From Pedobacter petrophilus (GTDB taxonomy: Bacteria > Bacteroidota > Bacteroidia > Sphingobacteriales > Sphingobacteriaceae): DNA of 64,000 bases. A model generated the notes under the pieces. The model did not search any database. It saw nothing but the letters and a program-made list of their open reading frames with translations, and was not told the DNA's origin. The stretch's first letter is position 1; every line of letters begins with the position of its first letter. Of this stretch, positions 61,448-64,000 are shown one piece after another. Where the stretch lies: contig NZ_WKKH01000028.1 of NCBI RefSeq assembly GCF_009674725.1, positions 1 to 64,000 of the forward strand. Direction: 5' to 3'. The position numbers and the translations under genes are program-made.

Positions 61448-62686
61448 ATGAAAAAAAAGCTTAACCTGATTATTGTTGCCAGCTTCGTGCTAATGGCAGC
61501 CGCCTGTTCGAAGGGCGAAATAGTGGAAACAGATCCCGAAATCGTTCCCATAGCGGAGGGGCCGGGAGTAGAAACCAATCCACCGAACACGAGTTATAAG
61601 CCGGCCTTTATTGGCCAAACCAGAGTTGGGGCTGTTCGTACCAGTACGGCCTTTCAAGGCACCGCTATTGCCACTACCCTTACGGCGCCATGGGGAATCA
61701 CCGCATTACCTGATGGAAGACTATTAATTACACAAAAGGCGGGTACCATGCGTATTGCAACCACCAGCGGGGTATTAAGTAATGCCATTACGGGCCTTCC
61801 GGCAGTTAACGCTAACGGGCAGGGTGGTTTGTTAGGGCTTTGCATCGATCCGCAGTTCACCAGCAACAGAATGGTATACTGGGTATTTTCAGAAAATGTA
61901 GCTGGCGGTACACAAACGTCTGTTGCTAAAGGAAAACTTGCAGCAAATGAGCAAACAATTGAAAATGCCACCGTTATTTATCGCGCCGGCCCGGCCTACA
62001 ATGGAACGCTACATTATGGTGGGCGCATCTTGTTTGATCGTACTGGGAACCTGATCATAAGCACGGGAGAGCGTTCAGACCTTGCCACCAGACCTCTGGC
62101 TCAATCGGTAACTGCAGGGCTTGGAAAAGTTATCCGCATTAACACCAATGGACAGCCGGCCGCCGGAAATCCAACCTTTTCTACAGGAGGTGCCTTGCCA
62201 GAACTCTATAGTATTGGCCACCGAAATCCACAGGGACTTGCCCTGCATCCCGTTACCGGAGAAATTTGGCAAAGTGAACATGGCCCTCGCGGTGGCGATG
62301 AATTGAACCGTTTACAAGGCGGCCGAAACTATGGCTGGCCAACCATTACCTACGGCATAGAATACAGTGGCGCAGCAATTGGCTCGGCTATCCAGCAACA
62401 AAACGGACTCGAGCAGCCTGCGTATTACTGGGATCCTGTAATTTCACCAAGCGGCATGACTTTCTATAGCGGAACCCGAATTTCCGAATGGCAAAACAAC
62501 CTTTTTATTGCTTCACTCAGCGCAACCCACATTGCCAGGCTGATCATTGCAAACAATCGCATAGTTGGAGAAGAAAGGCTTCTTGCCAGTGAAGGCCAAC
62601 GTTTCAGAGACATTACCCAGGGTAAAGATAATGCCCTTTATGCTGTTACCGATGGTGGCAGGCTCTACCGAATTGACAGATTATAG
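61448..62686 (+). CDS. PQQ-dependent sugar dehydrogenase-like lipoprotein (GSDH family)
   Basis: A 412-aa lipoprotein (lipobox AAAC) with a six-bladed propeller of the glucose/sorbosone dehydrogenase family. LTAPWGITALPDGRLLITQKAG starts the propeller, and the active-site and cofactor segments are GHRNPQGLALHP and EHGPRGGDELNRLQGGRNYGWP. Such enzymes oxidise sugars with PQQ in the periplasm; some family members lack enzymatic activity. No PQQ synthesis genes are in the window. The base composition is a little GC-richer than its surroundings. Confidence 0.88.
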   Translation: MKKKLNLIIVASFVLMAAACSKGEIVETDPEIVPIAEGPGVETNPPNTSYKPAFIGQTRVGAVRTSTAFQGTAIATTLTAPWGITALPDGRLLITQKAGTMRIATTSGVLSNAITGLPAVNANGQGGLLGLCIDPQFTSNRMVYWVFSENVAGGTQTSVAKGKLAANEQTIENATVIYRAGPAYNGTLHYGGRILFDRTGNLIISTGERSDLATRPLAQSVTAGLGKVIRINTNGQPAAGNPTFSTGGALPELYSIGHRNPQGLALHPVTGEIWQSEHGPRGGDELNRLQGGRNYGWPTITYGIEYSGAAIGSAIQQQNGLEQPAYYWDPVISPSGMTFYSGTRISEWQNNLFIASLSATHIARLIIANNRIVGEERLLASEGQRFRDITQGKDNALYAVTDGGRLYRIDRL

Positions 62687-62711
62687 ATAAAATAGAGAAA
62701 TTATTAAGTTT

Positions 62712-62750
62712 AAAGCGCGTAGCGGACTTCAATCCATGCGCGCTTTTTCT
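62712..62750 (+). terminator. Terminator of the sugar dehydrogenase gene
   Basis: A stem AAAGCGCG/CGCGCTTT (62712-62719 with 62739-62746) followed by TTCT. The loop is 19 nt. Confidence 0.7.
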
Positions 62751-62831
62751 ATAAAGACTAAGCGGTATTCAACATAATGTTACTTACGGCACTTTGAAAT
62801 TCTTTCCTTTTCTGGTAGTTTTACCACAATA

Positions 62832-63218
62832 ATGAAAAAAATCGCCTTTGCCTCCCTCCTTCTGATTGCCGGCTTTTCAGCTGCTGCACAAACCTATCAA
62901 CCGGTTACCAGCAAGAATAAAACATACCTGGCAACCATTAGAGGGCTTACCTATACTTATAAAGATGGCGTAATCACGTTAAAAAATAATGGCAAATATG
63001 ATCTGGGTACAGTAAGTATTAATGCTTCCTCTAAAAAAGATACTACCTTATTTGGCATCGCTTTATTTGAAGAAGGGATGGAAAAAGGAAAAACTGAAAA
63101 GGCTACCGTTTATTTTACTACCGGAAATGGAAAAGACATGCATGAAATTCCACTCGCTAAAGTAGATCAGAAAAGTTTAATATTCTCTTTCGATAAAGCA
63201 ACCAGGGCAATAAAATAG
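62832..63218 (+). CDS. Small secreted protein of unknown function
   Basis: A 128-aa protein with a clear signal peptide (cleavage near SAAAQ). The mature part is beta-rich (TYLATIRGLTYTYKDGVITL and SINASSKKDTTLFGIALFEEG). It has no Cys and no known motif. A short beta-sandwich-like periplasmic or outer-membrane-associated protein is likely. I do not recognise a family. It is a single-gene unit. Confidence 0.7.
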   Translation: MKKIAFASLLLIAGFSAAAQTYQPVTSKNKTYLATIRGLTYTYKDGVITLKNNGKYDLGTVSINASSKKDTTLFGIALFEEGMEKGKTEKATVYFTTGNGKDMHEIPLAKVDQKSLIFSFDKATRAIK

Positions 63219-63371
63219 CTATTTAAGTAGAAACTCCATTGAATTTCAAGATTTAGAAAATATTAGCCAGCGTAGCTGAATTTGGCAGAAGTTTATAAAA
63301 ATTTTTGAGAATGCTATAGACACACCTGTATAAAATAGTCTGAGAACGCGATACCGATGATATTTTAATCA

Positions 63372-63749
63372 TCAAATTGTATCCATTACAAATTCACCTT
63401 TTTCTGATGCGATCTGATTTCCCCATATAGTAATTGTATCTAAAACAGGTATAAATGTTTTTCCAAAATCTGTAAGACTGTAAATAACTTTAATAGGAGG
63501 CTTTTTACCATATACTTTTCTTGATACCAGGCCATCTTTTTCTAATTGTTTTAACTGTAAACTCAATGTCATTTCAGTGATATGCGGTACTTCTTTTCGA
63601 AGCTCGTTATAACGCTTTTCAGTGTCCTTTAGATGATATAAGATCACCGCTTTCCATTTGCCACCTATCAAATCCATCGCAAGGCTTACCGTACATGGGT
63701 AAATTTTTCCATTTAGTTTTACATGATCAGCAATACATTCTGTTTTCAT
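63372..63749 (-). CDS. HxlR-family transcriptional regulator
   Basis: A 125-aa winged-helix regulator with the HxlR signature CTVSLAMDLIGGKWKAVILYHL and RYNELRKEVPHITEMTLSLQLKQLEKDGLVSRK. Cys5 and Cys19 are candidates for redox or electrophile sensing, as in other members. It is divergent from an NmrA-like gene, a common pairing in which the regulator represses the oxidoreductase. Two palindromes in the intergenic region are likely binding sites. Confidence 0.93.
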   Translation of the reverse strand: MKTECIADHVKLNGKIYPCTVSLAMDLIGGKWKAVILYHLKDTEKRYNELRKEVPHITEMTLSLQLKQLEKDGLVSRKVYGKKPPIKVIYSLTDFGKTFIPVLDTITIWGNQIASEKGEFVMDTI

Positions 63750-63764
63750 ACAATAATTTTTGAC

Positions 63765-63834
63765 CTATCGTTTTCGATAGTTATTGCAAATCTATCATAC
63801 TAAAAATACTTTTGCAACTATAATTTTTATAGTT
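63765..63834. promoter_or_regulatory. Divergent promoters with two operator palindromes
   Basis: Plus strand: TTG (63784-63786), 20 bp, TACTTTTG (63807-63814). Minus strand: TTG (complement of 63815-63817), 20 bp, TAGATTTG (complement of 63787-63794). CTATCG-TTTT-CGATAG (63765-63780) lies at the predicted start of the hxlR transcript, and AACTATA-ATTTT-TATAGTT (63816-63834) at that of the NmrA-like gene. Both share CTAT...ATAG ends. Confidence 0.75.
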
Positions 63835-63842
63835 ATTAATAA

Positions 63843-64000
63843 ATGATGAAATCAGATTGGAAAGCAATGGAGGCAATTGAACAAAAAGATAAACCCCTGA
63901 TCACTATTGTTGGTGTTTTGGGTAAACAGGGACTGAGTGCAGCACGTACGCTGTTAGATAGCGGGCGGTATCGCGTACGTGGGATTACCCGGAGGATTGA
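63843..64000 (+). CDS. NmrA-like NAD(P)-binding protein (5' part, cut by window end)
   Basis: The frame starts at the ATG pair at 63843/63846 and runs off the window. The Rossmann start PLITIVGVLGKQGLSAARTL has the G-x-x-G-x-x-G type motif and is followed by DSGRYRVRGITRRI, as in NmrA/HSCARG-like redox-sensing or atypical short-chain dehydrogenase proteins. Only about 52 residues are visible, so activity cannot be judged. It is divergent from the HxlR regulator, which probably controls it. Confidence 0.82.
   Translation, partial: MMKSDWKAMEAIEQKDKPLITIVGVLGKQGLSAARTLLDSGRYRVRGITRRI

Noticed and set aside
61654..61971. 105-residue ORF antisense to the sugar dehydrogenase gene
   Set aside because: It is fully contained in a strongly supported gene and shows only a mirrored composition.

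Overview
The window looks like chromosome from a Sphingobacteriaceae member of the Bacteroidota, close to Pedobacter. The evidence is the moderately AT-rich composition, A-rich start contexts without Shine-Dalgarno motifs, promoters of the TTG/TTTG-N19-21-TAnnTTTG type, and the gene families present (TonB receptors, WbqC-like protein, SCO/cytochrome c copper genes, GSFTSA-type NtrC regulator, class I lanthipeptide genes with a split LanB). No taxonomic search was possible.

Layout. 1-720 is a decayed edge: an IS21-like terminus, a truncated XRE regulator gene, and a striking array of eight TGTAGCC-like motifs. 720-34000 is mostly housekeeping: alpha/beta hydrolase, single-domain response regulator, FUSC membrane protein, Ohr peroxidase, MgtE and CorA Mg transporters flanking a ParDE toxin-antitoxin pair, WbqC-like protein, lipid A-type acyltransferase, GT2 glycosyltransferase, TlpA thioredoxin, aroQ, xerD, prmC, ribD with a DMT transporter and IMPACT protein, nucleoside phosphorylase, divergent galM/galK with a palindromic operator, a TrmH-type methyltransferase, an OmpA porin, a degenerate DEAD-box protein, LD-carboxypeptidase, Hsp20, folB, an FAD-linked oxidase and a glutaryl-CoA-dehydrogenase-like enzyme.

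34100-47450 is the most interesting region, a RiPP (lanthipeptide-type) locus. A 63-aa precursor with a Gly-Gly leader is convergent with an operon running PCAT exporter (C39 peptidase-ABC) -> LanB glutamylation protein -> separate LanB elimination protein -> LanC-like protein. Divergent from the exporter are two ABC-2/DUF3526-type permeases with no ATPase of their own and a siderophore-type TonB-dependent receptor. The same dyad (TTGCAAC-N3-GTTGCAA) occurs in both promoter regions, which suggests one regulon. The LanC-like protein has lost the residues that normally bind zinc and carries a roughly 210-residue C-terminal extension ending in a winged-helix-like segment. The core peptide is rich in His, Asp/Glu and Cys. 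A secreted metal-binding peptide recovered through the TonB receptor is a reasonable hypothesis but is not demonstrated.

47450-64000: lysA and aspartate kinase with two tiny membrane-protein genes antisense between them; phosphoglucomutase; a tandem 147-bp composite palindromic repeat; a copper-related block (CxxxC protein, relic of an MbnP/TonB-receptor pair, lipoprotein, SCO, cytochrome c); RNase P RNA; an NtrC-family regulator; a ClC-family protein; an RluA-type pseudouridine synthase; a 1.1-kb repeat-rich gene desert; a GSDH-type sugar dehydrogenase lipoprotein; and an HxlR regulator divergent from a truncated NmrA-like gene with well-placed operator palindromes.
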